Position numbers and translations under genes: made by a program. Of a stretch of 64,000 nt of DNA, positions 46,437-55,816 are shown one piece after another; within the stretch, counting starts at the first letter, position 1, and each line of letters begins with the position of its first letter. The notes beneath the pieces were generated by a model. The model did not search any database. It saw only the letters and a list, made by a program, of their open reading frames with translations, and had not been told where the DNA came from. The stretch covers positions 310,001 to 374,000 of the forward strand of contig NZ_CABVIR010000001.1 in assembly GCF_902498065.1 (NCBI RefSeq), written 5' to 3'. Source of the DNA: Pseudomonas fluorescens. GTDB lineage: Bacteria; Pseudomonadota; Gammaproteobacteria; Pseudomonadales; Pseudomonadaceae.

Positions 46437-46529
46437 CTGTGGGAGCGAGCTTGCTCGCGATAGCGCTATGTCAGTCAATTTTGATGTCGACGGACCCACC
46501 GCTATCGCGAGCAAGCTCGCTCCCACAGG
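46437..46529. repeat. REP doublet, GAGCTTGCTC type
   Basis: GGGAGCGAGCTTGCTCGCGA and its inverted copy lie in the divergent region between activator and transporter. Confidence 0.9.
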
Positions 46530-46581
46530 TTTTGCAATGCTGGTCTTGCTTCCGGGAAGGCAAAAAGCATCCGTAGAGTGT

Positions 46582-46651
46582 TGTTCACTATTGTTCATTG
46601 TCAACCGTTGAACTGTTCAATTGTTCAGTCGCGGTTGTTCATTTCTGTTCA
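46582..46651 (+). promoter_or_regulatory. Six TGTTCA boxes, candidate upstream activator sequence
   Basis: TGTTCA starts at 46582, 46592, 46614, 46622, 46636 and 46646. The third is part of a perfect palindrome TTGAACTGTTCAA (46608-46620). The array ends about 65 bp before the sigma-54 promoter, the usual place for enhancer-type sites of AAA+ activators. Confidence 0.6.
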
Positions 46652-46715
46652 GCAACGAAAGCGCTTTTCCCTCCTTGCCGAACATTTTCAAAGCAGATCA
46701 ACAGCTTGCAATTTC

Positions 46716-46731
46716 TGGCATGAAACTCGCT
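46716..46731 (+). promoter_or_regulatory. Sigma-54 (-24/-12) promoter of the glycerol-type transporter
   Basis: TGGCATGAAACTCGCT has GG and GC separated by exactly ten bases, the defining sigma-54 spacing, and TGGCA matches the -24 consensus. It lies 45 bp before the first ATG and is paired with a divergent sigma-54 activator gene. Confidence 0.75.
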
Positions 46732-46755
46732 CTGCTGCTCCAGTCGCTTGACTCC

Positions 46756-46763
46756 AATAATAA
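46756..46763 (+). promoter_or_regulatory. AANAANAA motif before the glpS-like start
   Basis: AATAATAA directly precedes and merges into the AAAAAGG ribosome site. This is the typical position of a Hfq/Crc translational block. Confidence 0.45.
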
Positions 46764-46775
46764 AAAGGCCGAGCC

Positions 46776-47870
46776 ATGTCACTCACTCTGGAGCACGTCA
46801 GCCGCACCGTCGAAGGCCAGACCTGGATCGATGATGCGTGCCTTAGTTTTGAACCCGGATCTTTCAACGTTTTACTCGGGCGCACGCTGTCCGGCAAAAC
46901 CAGTCTCATGCGCCTGATGGCGGGCCTGGACAAGCCCGACAGTGGCCGCATCCTGATGAACGGCGTCGATGTCACTCAACGCCCGGTGCGCTTGCGCAAC
47001 GTGTCGATGGTCTATCAGCAGTTCATCAATTACCCGACCATGACGGTGTTCGAGAACATCGCCTCGCCGTTGCGCCAGGGCGGTGTTTCCAACGAACTGA
47101 TCCAGAGCAAAGTGCTGGAAACCGCGAAGATGCTGCGCATCGAGAAGTTTCTGCAGCGCTATCCGCTGGAACTCTCCGGTGGCCAGCAACAGCGCACGGC
47201 CATGGCCCGCGCATTGGTCAAGGACGCCGAGCTGATCCTCTTTGATGAGCCGCTGGTCAACCTCGACTACAAACTGCGCGAAGAACTGCGTCAGGAAATG
47301 CGCGAGCTGTTCAAGGCGCGACACACCATCGCTATCTACGCCACCACAGAGCCCAACGAAGCGCTGGCGCTCGGTGGCACCACGACCATTCTTCACGAAG
47401 GCCGGGTGATTCAGAGCGGCAAGGCTCCAGAGGTCTATCACCAGCCGCAAACCGTGCTGGCGGCAGAGCTGTTCTCCGAGCCGCCGATCAACCTGATGCC
47501 CGGACGGATTGCCGGTAACGAAGTCAGCTTTGCCAATTTCGTGCACTTCCCGTTGAACGTCGATTTGCGCCCGGTGGGCGAGGGCGAGTTTCGCTTCGGC
47601 GTGCGTCCCAGCCATATCTCGCTGGTGCCCAGCAACGACGATGACCTGGAACTGGCGGTGACCGTCGAAGTCGCCGAAATCAGCGGTTCGGAAACCTTCC
47701 TGCACGTGCGCAACGAGCATTTCCTGTTGGTGCTGCACTTGCCCGGGGTTCACGAATACGACGTCGATGCGCCAATCCGCATCTACATTCCGACCCATAA
47801 ACTGTTTGTGTTCGATGCGCAGGGGCGGCTGGTCCAGGCGCCCGGTCGCCGTATCGCGAGGGTTGCCTGA
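46776..47870 (+). CDS. glpS: Glycerol-type ABC transporter ATPase GlpS-like
   Basis: 364 residues, MalK/UgpC-type: ATPase domain then C-terminal OB-fold. Walker A is GRTLSGKT (K41), signature LSGGQ intact (133-137), Walker B LILFDEP (D157, E158). The switch His is replaced by Thr191 (YATTEP where the partner has YVTHDQ). Order and content of the operon match the Rhizobium leguminosarum glycerol system GlpSTPQUV. First gene after the sigma-54 promoter; its stop touches the next ATG. Confidence 0.88.
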   Translation: MSLTLEHVSRTVEGQTWIDDACLSFEPGSFNVLLGRTLSGKTSLMRLMAGLDKPDSGRILMNGVDVTQRPVRLRNVSMVYQQFINYPTMTVFENIASPLRQGGVSNELIQSKVLETAKMLRIEKFLQRYPLELSGGQQQRTAMARALVKDAELILFDEPLVNLDYKLREELRQEMRELFKARHTIAIYATTEPNEALALGGTTTILHEGRVIQSGKAPEVYHQPQTVLAAELFSEPPINLMPGRIAGNEVSFANFVHFPLNVDLRPVGEGEFRFGVRPSHISLVPSNDDDLELAVTVEVAEISGSETFLHVRNEHFLLVLHLPGVHEYDVDAPIRIYIPTHKLFVFDAQGRLVQAPGRRIARVA

Positions 47871-48967
47871 TGGCCGAAATCCGTTTGCAGAACCTCGCCC
47901 ACAGTTACACCCGTACGCCAACCGGTCCCGAGGATTACGCCATCCGCGAAATGGACCATATCTGGGAGCAGGGCGGTGCCTATGCGTTGCTTGGGCCTTC
48001 GGGTTGCGGCAAGTCGACCTTGCTCAACATTATTTCCGGGTTGCTCAGTCCGTCCCAGGGCCATGTCCTGTTCGATGGCAAAGCGGTCAACGACCTGACC
48101 CCGGAGAAGCGCAACATCGCCCAGGTTTTCCAGTTTCCGGTGGTCTACGACACCATGACAGTGTTCGACAACCTGGCGTTTCCGCTGCGCAATCAGGGCA
48201 TGGCGGAAGCGAAAATTCACAGCAAGGTGCAGGAAATTGCCGAGGTCCTCGACCTCCAGGCGCTGCTGAGCAAGAAGGCGCGCAACCTCACCGCCGACGA
48301 AAAACAGAAAGTCTCGATGGGCCGCGGACTGGTGCGCGATGACGTCTCGGCCATCCTGTTCGATGAGCCGCTGACGGTGATCGACCCGCACTTGAAGTGG
48401 AAACTGCGGCGCAAGCTCAAGCAGATCCACGAGCAGTTCAACATCACCATGGTCTACGTCACCCACGATCAGCTCGAAGCCTCGACCTTCGCCGACAAGA
48501 TTGCGGTGATGTACGGCGGGCAGATTGTGCAATTCGGCACACCACGGGAATTGTTCGAGCGGCCGAGCCACACCTTTGTCGGTTACTTCATTGGCAGCCC
48601 GGGGATGAACCTGATCGAGGTGCAGCCACAACCGGGTGGCGTCGGTTTCGCATCGACGCACTTACCCTTGTCTGACGCGCAACTGCAACGCATCGCCGAG
48701 TCCGAATGGAAAACCCTGAAGGTCGGCATCCGTCCGGAGTTCGTGCATGTGTGGGACGAACCGTTTGACGACGCGATGCAGGCAAAGGTCGTACACGTCG
48801 AAGACCTCGGCACCTACAAGATCATGACCCTGAACCTCGACGGCGTGCCGTTGAAAGTACGCCTCGCCGAAGACAAACCGGTGCCGGAAGGCACGGCGTA
48901 CATCAGCTTTCCGGCACAGTGGCTGATGGTCTATGCCGACGATTACCTCTTGGAGGTGCAGCCATGA
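47870..48967 (+). CDS. glpT: Glycerol-type ABC transporter ATPase GlpT-like
   Basis: 365 residues. Walker A GPSGCGKST (K48), Walker B AILFDEP (D165, E166) and switch His199 (YVTHDQ) are intact. The ABC signature is degraded to L-T-A-D-E (140-144) where LSGGQ is expected. In a heterodimer with GlpS this gives one full composite ATP site (GlpT Walker motifs plus GlpS LSGGQ) and one degenerate site. C-terminal OB-fold region follows. Stop overlaps glpP as ATGA. Confidence 0.88.
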   Translation: MAEIRLQNLAHSYTRTPTGPEDYAIREMDHIWEQGGAYALLGPSGCGKSTLLNIISGLLSPSQGHVLFDGKAVNDLTPEKRNIAQVFQFPVVYDTMTVFDNLAFPLRNQGMAEAKIHSKVQEIAEVLDLQALLSKKARNLTADEKQKVSMGRGLVRDDVSAILFDEPLTVIDPHLKWKLRRKLKQIHEQFNITMVYVTHDQLEASTFADKIAVMYGGQIVQFGTPRELFERPSHTFVGYFIGSPGMNLIEVQPQPGGVGFASTHLPLSDAQLQRIAESEWKTLKVGIRPEFVHVWDEPFDDAMQAKVVHVEDLGTYKIMTLNLDGVPLKVRLAEDKPVPEGTAYISFPAQWLMVYADDYLLEVQP

Positions 48968-49830
48968 ACAAGGTGCAGAACAACAAGGCCTGGTGGCTGG
49001 TGTTGCCGGTGTTTTTGCTGGTGGCGTTCAGTGCGGTGATCCCGATGATGACCGTGGTCAACTATTCGGTGCAGGACATTTTCGATCAGTCCAGTCGCTA
49101 CTTCGTCGGCGCCGACTGGTACAAACAGGTGCTGCTCGACCCACGGCTGCACGACTCGCTGTTGCGCCAGTTCATCTATTCCGGCTGCGTGCTGCTGATC
49201 GAAATCCCGCTGGGCATCGCCATCGCCCTGACCATGCCGACCAAGGGCCGCTGGTCTTCACTGGTGTTGATCATTCTGGCGATTCCGCTGCTGATTCCTT
49301 GGAACGTGGTCGGCACCATCTGGCAGATTTTCGGTCGGGCCGACATTGGCTTGCTCGGTTCGAGCCTTAATGCGATGGGCATCAACTATAACTATGCAGC
49401 CAACACCATGGACGCCTGGGTCACGGTGCTGGTGATGGACGTGTGGCACTGGACGTCGCTGGTGGCGCTGTTGTGTTTCTCCGGGTTGCGGGCGATTCCG
49501 GACGTGTACTACCAGGCCGCACGGATTGATCGGGCATCGGCCTGGGCGGTGTTCCGACACATCCAGTTGCCCAAGCTCAAAAGCGTGCTGTTGATTGCGG
49601 TGATGCTGCGGTTCATGGACAGTTTCATGATTTACACCGAGCCCTTCGTGCTCACGGGCGGCGGACCGGGGAATGCCACGACATTCCTCAGCCAGACCCT
49701 GACGCAAATGGCCATCGGGCAGTTCGACCTCGGCCCGGCGGCGGCGTTCTCGCTGGTGTACTTCCTGATCATCCTGTTGGTGTCCTGGCTGTTCTACACC
49801 GCCATGACTCACTCTGACGCCAACCGCTGA
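48964..49830 (+). CDS. glpP: Glycerol-type ABC permease GlpP-like
   Basis: 288 residues, six TM helices, MalF/UgpA-type without a large periplasmic insert. EAA loop in YYQAARIDRASAWAVFRHIQLP, which contacts the ATPases. Start overlaps the glpT stop; a 15-codon upstream extension would lie inside glpT. Confidence 0.9.
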   Translation: MNKVQNNKAWWLVLPVFLLVAFSAVIPMMTVVNYSVQDIFDQSSRYFVGADWYKQVLLDPRLHDSLLRQFIYSGCVLLIEIPLGIAIALTMPTKGRWSSLVLIILAIPLLIPWNVVGTIWQIFGRADIGLLGSSLNAMGINYNYAANTMDAWVTVLVMDVWHWTSLVALLCFSGLRAIPDVYYQAARIDRASAWAVFRHIQLPKLKSVLLIAVMLRFMDSFMIYTEPFVLTGGGPGNATTFLSQTLTQMAIGQFDLGPAAAFSLVYFLIILLVSWLFYTAMTHSDANR

Positions 49831-49838
49831 GGCACATC

Positions 49839-50639
<801 letters not shown>

Positions 50640-50647
50640 GGAACTGA

Positions 50648-50923
50648 ATGATGGAATGGATGAGTTGGACGGTCCCCACTGCAGCGTTCTTCACCGTCAT
50701 TGGCCTGATTCTGGTGGGCATGACGACGTGGGAATTGCGCTCGCCGAGCGTTCTTCGGCGTGGTTTGTTGCCGATTGCCACCACCCGTGGTGATCGGCTG
50801 TTTATCGGTCTTCTCGGCAGCGCCTACCTGCATTTGCTGGTAATCGGCGTCACCGACTGGAGCATCTGGGTCGCGTCCGCGTTGTCCCTGGTGTGGCTGT
50901 TGGCTGTGATGCGTTGGGGCTAG
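50648..50923 (+). CDS. glpU: DUF2160 small membrane protein, GlpU-like
   Basis: 91 residues with two or three hydrophobic helices (VPTAAFFTVIGLILVGMTTW, FIGLLGSAYLHLLVIGV, IWVASALSLVWLLAVMRW) and a conserved middle loop (ELRSPSVLRRGLLPIATTRGDR). It occupies the GlpU place of the Rhizobium glycerol operon. Function not established; it may be an accessory subunit of the permease. Confidence 0.82.
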   Translation: MMEWMSWTVPTAAFFTVIGLILVGMTTWELRSPSVLRRGLLPIATTRGDRLFIGLLGSAYLHLLVIGVTDWSIWVASALSLVWLLAVMRWG

Positions 50924-50970
50924 TCGAATCGCTCGGCAATGTTGCTCCGAAACTCAATAAGGAGGTCTCT

Positions 50971-52713
50971 ATGTTCGACAAAAACAATAAGCTGCGACAT
51001 AGCATTTCATTGGCAGCCATGCTGGCACTCAGCGGTTTGAGCGCGTCTGCCTGGGCCGATGCCTATGAAGAAGCCGCGAAAAAATGGATCGGCAGCGAGT
51101 TCAAGCCGTCCACCCTGACGGCGGATCAGCAGCTCGCGGAGCTGAAGTGGTTCATCAAGGCCGCCGAGCCGTTTCGCGGGATGGACATCAAGGTTGTCTC
51201 GGAAACCCTGACCACTCACGAATATGAGTCCAAGGTGCTGGCCAAGGCCTTTACCGAGATCACCGGGATCAAGGTGACCCACGACCTGCTGCAAGAAGGC
51301 GACGTGGTGGAAAAGCTGCAGACCGTGATGCAGTCGGACAAGAGCATCTATGACGGCTGGGTCAACGATTCGGATCTGATCGGTACGCACTTCCGCTACG
51401 GCAAGACGGAATCGATCACCGACCTGATGGCCAATGAAGGCAAAAACTTCACTTCGCCGACCCTGGACCTCAAGGATTTCATCGGCCTTTCCTTCACCAC
51501 CGCACCCGACGGCAAGCTCTATCAACTGCCCGACCAACAGTTCGCCAACCTCTATTGGTTCCGCGCCGACTGGTTCGAGCGTGCGGACCTTAAAGCCAAG
51601 TTCAAGGAAAAGTACGGTTACGAGTTGGGCGTGCCGGTGAACTGGTCAGCCTATGAAGACATCGCCAAGTTCTTCAGCGAAGACGTCAAGGAAATCGACG
51701 GCAAGCGGGTCTACGGGCACATGGACTACGGCAAGAAAGACCCGTCCCTGGGCTGGCGCTTCACCGATGCCTGGTTCTCCATGGCGGGTGGCGGCGACAA
51801 GGGATTGCCTAACGGTTTGCCGGTGGACGAATGGGGTATCCGCGTCGAGGATTGCCACCCGGTCGGTTCCAGCGTGACTCGCGGCGGCGACACCAACGGC
51901 CCGGCGGCGGTATTTGCCACCACCAAATACGTCGACTGGCTCAAGGCCTACGCGCCACCGGAAGCGGCGGGCATGACCTTCTCCGAGTCCGGCCCGGTAC
52001 CGTCACAGGGCAACATCGCCCAGCAAATCTTCTGGTACACCGCATTCACGGCTGACATGACCAAACCGGGTCTGCCGGTGGTGAACGCCGATGGCACCCC
52101 GAAATGGCGCATGGCACCTTCGCCACGCGGTCCGTATTGGGAAGAGGGCATGAAGCTGGGGTATCAGGACGTGGGTTCCTGGACGTTCATGAAGTCCACG
52201 CCTGAGAAGCAGAAACTGGCAGCCTGGCTCTATGCGCAGTTCGTGACGTCGAAAACCGTGTCGCTGAAGAAAACCATCGTCGGCCTGACACCGATTCGCG
52301 AATCGGACATCAACTCGCAAGCGATGACCGATCTGGCGCCGAAACTCGGTGGCCTGGTCGAGTTCTACCGCAGCCCGGCCCGCGTGCAATGGACCCCGAC
52401 CGGGACCAACGTGCCGGACTATCCGCGTTTGGCGCAATTGTGGTGGAGCCACATCGCCGAAGCCGCCAGCGGCGACAAAACCCCGCAACAGGCACTCGAC
52501 GGCCTGGCCAAGGACCAGGACGCAATCATGTCCCGTCTGGAACGCTCGAAGGCCCAAGCCACCTGCGCTCCGAAAATGAACCCCGAGCGCGATGCGCAAT
52601 ACTGGTTCGATCAACCGGGTGCACCGAAACCGAAACTGGCGAACGAGAAGCCGAAGGGCGAGACCGTGAGCTACAACGAGCTGCTGAAATCGTGGGCGGA
52701 CGCGCGTAAGTAA
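50971..52713 (+). CDS. glpV: Glycerol-type ABC substrate-binding protein GlpV-like
   Basis: 580-residue periplasmic receptor, large for the family but like GlpV. Sec signal to about residue 29 (ISLAAMLALSGLSASAWA), then a two-lobed solute-binding fold (VTHDLLQEGDVVEKLQTVMQ, DSDLIGTHFRYG). A perfect AAGGAGG lies before the ATG; the longer open frame upstream is noise. Last gene of the operon, ended by a UUCG terminator. Glycerol is inferred from operon identity; a related polyol cannot be excluded. Confidence 0.88.
   Translation: MFDKNNKLRHSISLAAMLALSGLSASAWADAYEEAAKKWIGSEFKPSTLTADQQLAELKWFIKAAEPFRGMDIKVVSETLTTHEYESKVLAKAFTEITGIKVTHDLLQEGDVVEKLQTVMQSDKSIYDGWVNDSDLIGTHFRYGKTESITDLMANEGKNFTSPTLDLKDFIGLSFTTAPDGKLYQLPDQQFANLYWFRADWFERADLKAKFKEKYGYELGVPVNWSAYEDIAKFFSEDVKEIDGKRVYGHMDYGKKDPSLGWRFTDAWFSMAGGGDKGLPNGLPVDEWGIRVEDCHPVGSSVTRGGDTNGPAAVFATTKYVDWLKAYAPPEAAGMTFSESGPVPSQGNIAQQIFWYTAFTADMTKPGLPVVNADGTPKWRMAPSPRGPYWEEGMKLGYQDVGSWTFMKSTPEKQKLAAWLYAQFVTSKTVSLKKTIVGLTPIRESDINSQAMTDLAPKLGGLVEFYRSPARVQWTPTGTNVPDYPRLAQLWWSHIAEAASGDKTPQQALDGLAKDQDAIMSRLERSKAQATCAPKMNPERDAQYWFDQPGAPKPKLANEKPKGETVSYNELLKSWADARK
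50983..50990 (+). promoter_or_regulatory. AANAANAA motif just inside glpV
   Basis: AACAATAA at codons 5-7 of glpV, close enough to the start to block ribosomes if bound by Hfq/Crc. Confidence 0.4.
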
Positions 52714-52733
52714 ACGGCTGACCCGCAATATTT

Positions 52734-52757
52734 AACGGCACCTTCGGGTGCCGTTTC
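52734..52757 (+). terminator. Intrinsic terminator after glpV (UUCG loop)
   Basis: AACGGCACC - TTCG - GGTGCCGTT followed by TCT. The same hairpin occurs after nuoN at 56512. Confidence 0.85.
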
Positions 52758-53626
52758 TATTGGCGGACACGCTCACGTTTCAATGACTGGCGCACGGTTT
52801 TCAGAATCGCCGGCTCGAAGGCGCTGTGCCCGGCATGGAGCAGCCGGCACCGCAGTGACTGGCGCCGGCGAAGCCAGCGAACACTGGCCATGCCGAAGGT
52901 ATCGCTGATGCCTTGGATGACTTCAGTTTGGGCATCAAGGGAAGGTGCTTCGTCCGCGCGTGTAAAGAAGTACCGGTTTACGTGGTAATGCACTTCCAGG
53001 CGGATGGCGCGCACGGCTTCGTCGTCAACGAAGTCTTCGAGTGCGCTCGGCTGCATCGATTGTCCGTTCAATTGCAAGGTCGCCCTTAACCAGTGGAGGG
53101 CCGCCTGACGCTGCTTGATTGCGCAGCCGTTGTTCAGGGCCTGGTAGATCGCCCTGGCACTGACGGCGCCTGTCCCATGGGTAATGGCCGACAGTCCGTC
53201 ACTCAAGGTTTGATCGTAGGCACTTACATTGGCCGCAAACGGCACGAACACCGAAACCAGCGTGGTTTTCAGAACGGCCTCTGGATAGCGTTGCTGGTAT
53301 TGAATGGCCAGCCAACTGCCCCATGAAACGCCGAGCAGGCTGATTTTTTCGAAGCCCAGATGCTGCCGCAGCGCTTCGATGTCTTCGACGCAACGCCTGG
53401 TGTTGTTGTGCTGGAGTTCGCCATGGGGAATGGAGCGGCCGCTGCCCCGCTGGTCGAACAGAATGATGTCGAAACAGCGCTCATCGAAGAACTCGAGATG
53501 ATGGCTGTCACTGCGGCCACCCGGTCCGCCATGCAGGAACAATATCGGTTCTGCGCCCGGTATGCCGTGCCGCTCCCAATAGAGTTGGTGACCGTCGCCG
53601 GTCGGGAAGTAGCCACTGTTCACCAT
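52757..53626 (-). CDS. Proline-iminopeptidase-like alpha/beta hydrolase of the RiPP operon
   Basis: 289 residues, S33 family: HGGPGG oxyanion loop (32-37), DQRGSGRS (58-65), nucleophile elbow GVSWGSW (Ser101), Asp242 (QGISDTF) and His267 (HAGHSAFEP). The triad looks complete. Authentic iminopeptidases are usually somewhat longer (above 300), and no signal peptide is seen. Its ATG overlaps the methyltransferase stop as TAATG, so it is the last coupled gene of the operon. In this setting it may remove the initiator Met, trim the follower or give self-resistance; this is inference. Confidence 0.85.
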   Translation of the reverse strand: MVNSGYFPTGDGHQLYWERHGIPGAEPILFLHGGPGGRSDSHHLEFFDERCFDIILFDQRGSGRSIPHGELQHNNTRRCVEDIEALRQHLGFEKISLLGVSWGSWLAIQYQQRYPEAVLKTTLVSVFVPFAANVSAYDQTLSDGLSAITHGTGAVSARAIYQALNNGCAIKQRQAALHWLRATLQLNGQSMQPSALEDFVDDEAVRAIRLEVHYHVNRYFFTRADEAPSLDAQTEVIQGISDTFGMASVRWLRRRQSLRCRLLHAGHSAFEPAILKTVRQSLKRERVRQ

Positions 53627-54570
53627 TAGGCGGGTGTCCTCAGCCTGTAGAACTGAAACAGTTCCGTGTGGCCGGGACGGGCCGCTACGCTTGAAACCGG
53701 CTCAAGCTTCAGCGCCTGCGCCATATAGGGCACGGCGATCAGCACCGGCGTATGGCCGAAAAGGAGAATCGTGCCTCCTGGTTTAACGCAGGCCACCATC
53801 GCGTGGAACGCTCGCTGCGCCTCCTTGCGCGTCATCACTTCGGCATTGAGGAAACGCAGGATCATCACGTCACATTGACTACCCGTTGTTGCGATGTGGC
53901 GGGCATCGGCCAGGTAGAACCGTGCGGATGAAGTGCCATGATGCTTTTTGGCGTGTTCGATCATCGACGCTGAGCGATCAGACCCCACGCACTGGCGGTC
54001 CGGAAGTTCGCGAGCGAGGTGAGCGATGAACTCGCCCGTTGAACACGCCGGGTCATGGATCACCGCTCCGGGAGGTGACAGGGATTTGAGCAGGCTTGCG
54101 CAATGCTGGCGAAAATGCCGTTCGTCAGCATTCAGCTGTGTGGCGAGCGACTCATTGCATCGCCAGTACTCGGGCGAGCAGACACACTCTCGGCCGCTGT
54201 CCTCCATGGCAGGAAACGGAAAACTCACTTCGCTGTCCGATTGCGCCAGTGCGTTATGGAACACGATTTCCTTTTCCTGCGCAGACACCGCGCGAAAATA
54301 GATCACGAGGCCTTGATTGCCCCAATGCCATTGCGCAAGCGGTCCAAGCAGCATCCAGGGTTTGAGCACGCTGCTGATGTGCCAGCCGACCGACTCGCTG
54401 TGCTGCAGGACTTTGCGGCCGACCCAGTCATTGCCGTTCACACGCAAGACAAACACATGATGCAGGCCCATGCCGAAGGGTTCGGTGAAGCCATCGAGCT
54501 CGCCCGGCGATGCCTGGTGCTGAGCGAAGGATTGAGCGAGGTGGTGTTCTCGACGAAGGGCAGGGGTCAT
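53626..54570 (-). CDS. SAM-dependent methyltransferase of the RiPP operon
   Basis: 314 residues. The C-terminal half is a class I methyltransferase: motif I VIHDPACSTGEFIAHLA, acidic SAM-ribose site CVGSDRSASM, DAR-type motif YLADARHI, and VKPGGTILLFGHTP. The N-terminal 150 residues match nothing I recognise and are rich in Trp and His (VGRKVLQHSESVGWHIS), so may bind the substrate peptide. The start overlaps the ycaO stop as ATGA. Probable tailoring enzyme acting on N, O or C of the modified peptide. Confidence 0.85.
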   Translation of the reverse strand: MTPALRREHHLAQSFAQHQASPGELDGFTEPFGMGLHHVFVLRVNGNDWVGRKVLQHSESVGWHISSVLKPWMLLGPLAQWHWGNQGLVIYFRAVSAQEKEIVFHNALAQSDSEVSFPFPAMEDSGRECVCSPEYWRCNESLATQLNADERHFRQHCASLLKSLSPPGAVIHDPACSTGEFIAHLARELPDRQCVGSDRSASMIEHAKKHHGTSSARFYLADARHIATTGSQCDVMILRFLNAEVMTRKEAQRAFHAMVACVKPGGTILLFGHTPVLIAVPYMAQALKLEPVSSVAARPGHTELFQFYRLRTPA

Positions 54571-55802
54571 GCTGCCACTCCCTGATTGCTTTGTAGCCGC
54601 CGTCCTCGAACCTGCGGTATCACCACATTGCCACTGGACACCACGAAAAACCGCTCCAGCCCCGGAATGACGACGTTGACCAGCGTTGTACCCAACAGGG
54701 TCTGATGCAGTTGGGTAACCCCCAGCGCGCGCCCATGCCGGTGGAGATCTTCAGCCAGCAGGTGGATCTGCTCGGCCAACGGTTGCTCATTGACTGCGTC
54801 GGATAATTCGACCGTGAATTGCTCGCACAAAGTGAGTAGTGGATACAGATCGAACTGCAGGCAGCGAAGCAGGCGAGGAAACTTGCTCAAGTGCCGTTGC
54901 GCGTTACTCAGGTAGTGTTGCAGCTCTGGCTCCAGGGCCGCGTGATGTAGCTGGACGAGTTCGGTCAGCGCCCGCCAGGCGCCGTGTCGGGCGCTGATCG
55001 AGCAACCGCTGCCGAACACGCGAGGGCGGGCGCCAGGTTCGGTTGAGAAAGCCAGAAAGGTGTATGGCAGGAATTCGGTGCTGATGTCGATCAGGATGAT
55101 TTCCGCTCCGATCTCCGCTTCGGCGTCCAGCCACAGTTGCCCCAGTGCTTCGTGATCTGCCACGCGAGCGACCCGGCGTAGCACAGGACGGTTTTCGTAA
55201 TAAAAATGCTCCAGCAGAAACAACGAGACCGCATCACGCTCGATGCATTCATTGGCCGCATGCAAGACCGCTTCATTGTAGCTGGCGCCAATGGCCGTTC
55301 CACTGTTAGAGGCATAGCGCCGTAATACGCCGTAGTTCGTAGTGTCTTGTTCCAGTGGCTGGTGTGAATAGTCGGGCGTGCATAACGCGACGGGGTAAGA
55401 GAATGTAATGTGTTTGAAAATATCCGTATAAGTTCTGCAGGCCGTCAAGGCATCGGGTTGTTTGATAAGAGGCGAGAGAACAGTGTCATCGATAAAGAGT
55501 TGCGAGTCGGAAAAATAGCGCGGGGAGATGCACTGAATGCCGCAAGTGCTGAAGTGATCACTTAGATAATGTTCCAGTGTTTCGTAAAGTGCCCCCACCT
55601 GCGCATGATGGAGGTAACCTTTCCCTGCTCCCCGGGCGATGCCGTGTTGATTGCCAACACTTGCCGAGACATGCACCGCGACGATCCGTTGGCCGAGCAC
55701 ACGGGGTTCTGCATGAAGTCCCAGGTTCTCCAGTTCCGCGTAAATCCGCTGTTCGGCCTGGGCAAGGGTGAGTTCTCGTTCCACAGGTGTGAAGTTATCC
55801 AT
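54567..55802 (-). CDS. YcaO-family cyclodehydratase-like enzyme
   Basis: 411 residues. The YcaO ATP-binding pattern is visible: GKGYLHHAQVGALYETLEHY, then SNSGTAIGASYNEAVLHAAN with ECIERDAVSLF, and later GSGCSISARHGAWRALTELV. C-terminal VNVVIPGLERFF follows the family; there is no PxPxP tail of the classic azoline makers and no TfuA or E1-like partner gene nearby. YcaO enzymes activate a backbone amide with ATP to form azolines, thioamides or amidines. Ribosome site GGGAG before the ATG. Second gene after the precursor, behind an attenuator-like hairpin. Codon and base use appear less GC-rich than the neighbours (judged by eye). Confidence 0.9.
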   Translation of the reverse strand: MDNFTPVERELTLAQAEQRIYAELENLGLHAEPRVLGQRIVAVHVSASVGNQHGIARGAGKGYLHHAQVGALYETLEHYLSDHFSTCGIQCISPRYFSDSQLFIDDTVLSPLIKQPDALTACRTYTDIFKHITFSYPVALCTPDYSHQPLEQDTTNYGVLRRYASNSGTAIGASYNEAVLHAANECIERDAVSLFLLEHFYYENRPVLRRVARVADHEALGQLWLDAEAEIGAEIILIDISTEFLPYTFLAFSTEPGARPRVFGSGCSISARHGAWRALTELVQLHHAALEPELQHYLSNAQRHLSKFPRLLRCLQFDLYPLLTLCEQFTVELSDAVNEQPLAEQIHLLAEDLHRHGRALGVTQLHQTLLGTTLVNVVIPGLERFFVVSSGNVVIPQVRGRRLQSNQGVAA

Positions 55803-55816
55803 TGTACGCTCCCTTG

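Noticed and set aside
1530..46529. Repeated palindromes as a possible CRISPR array
   Set aside because: They are inverted REP pairs in separate intergenic gaps, with no regular direct repeats and spacers and no cas genes.
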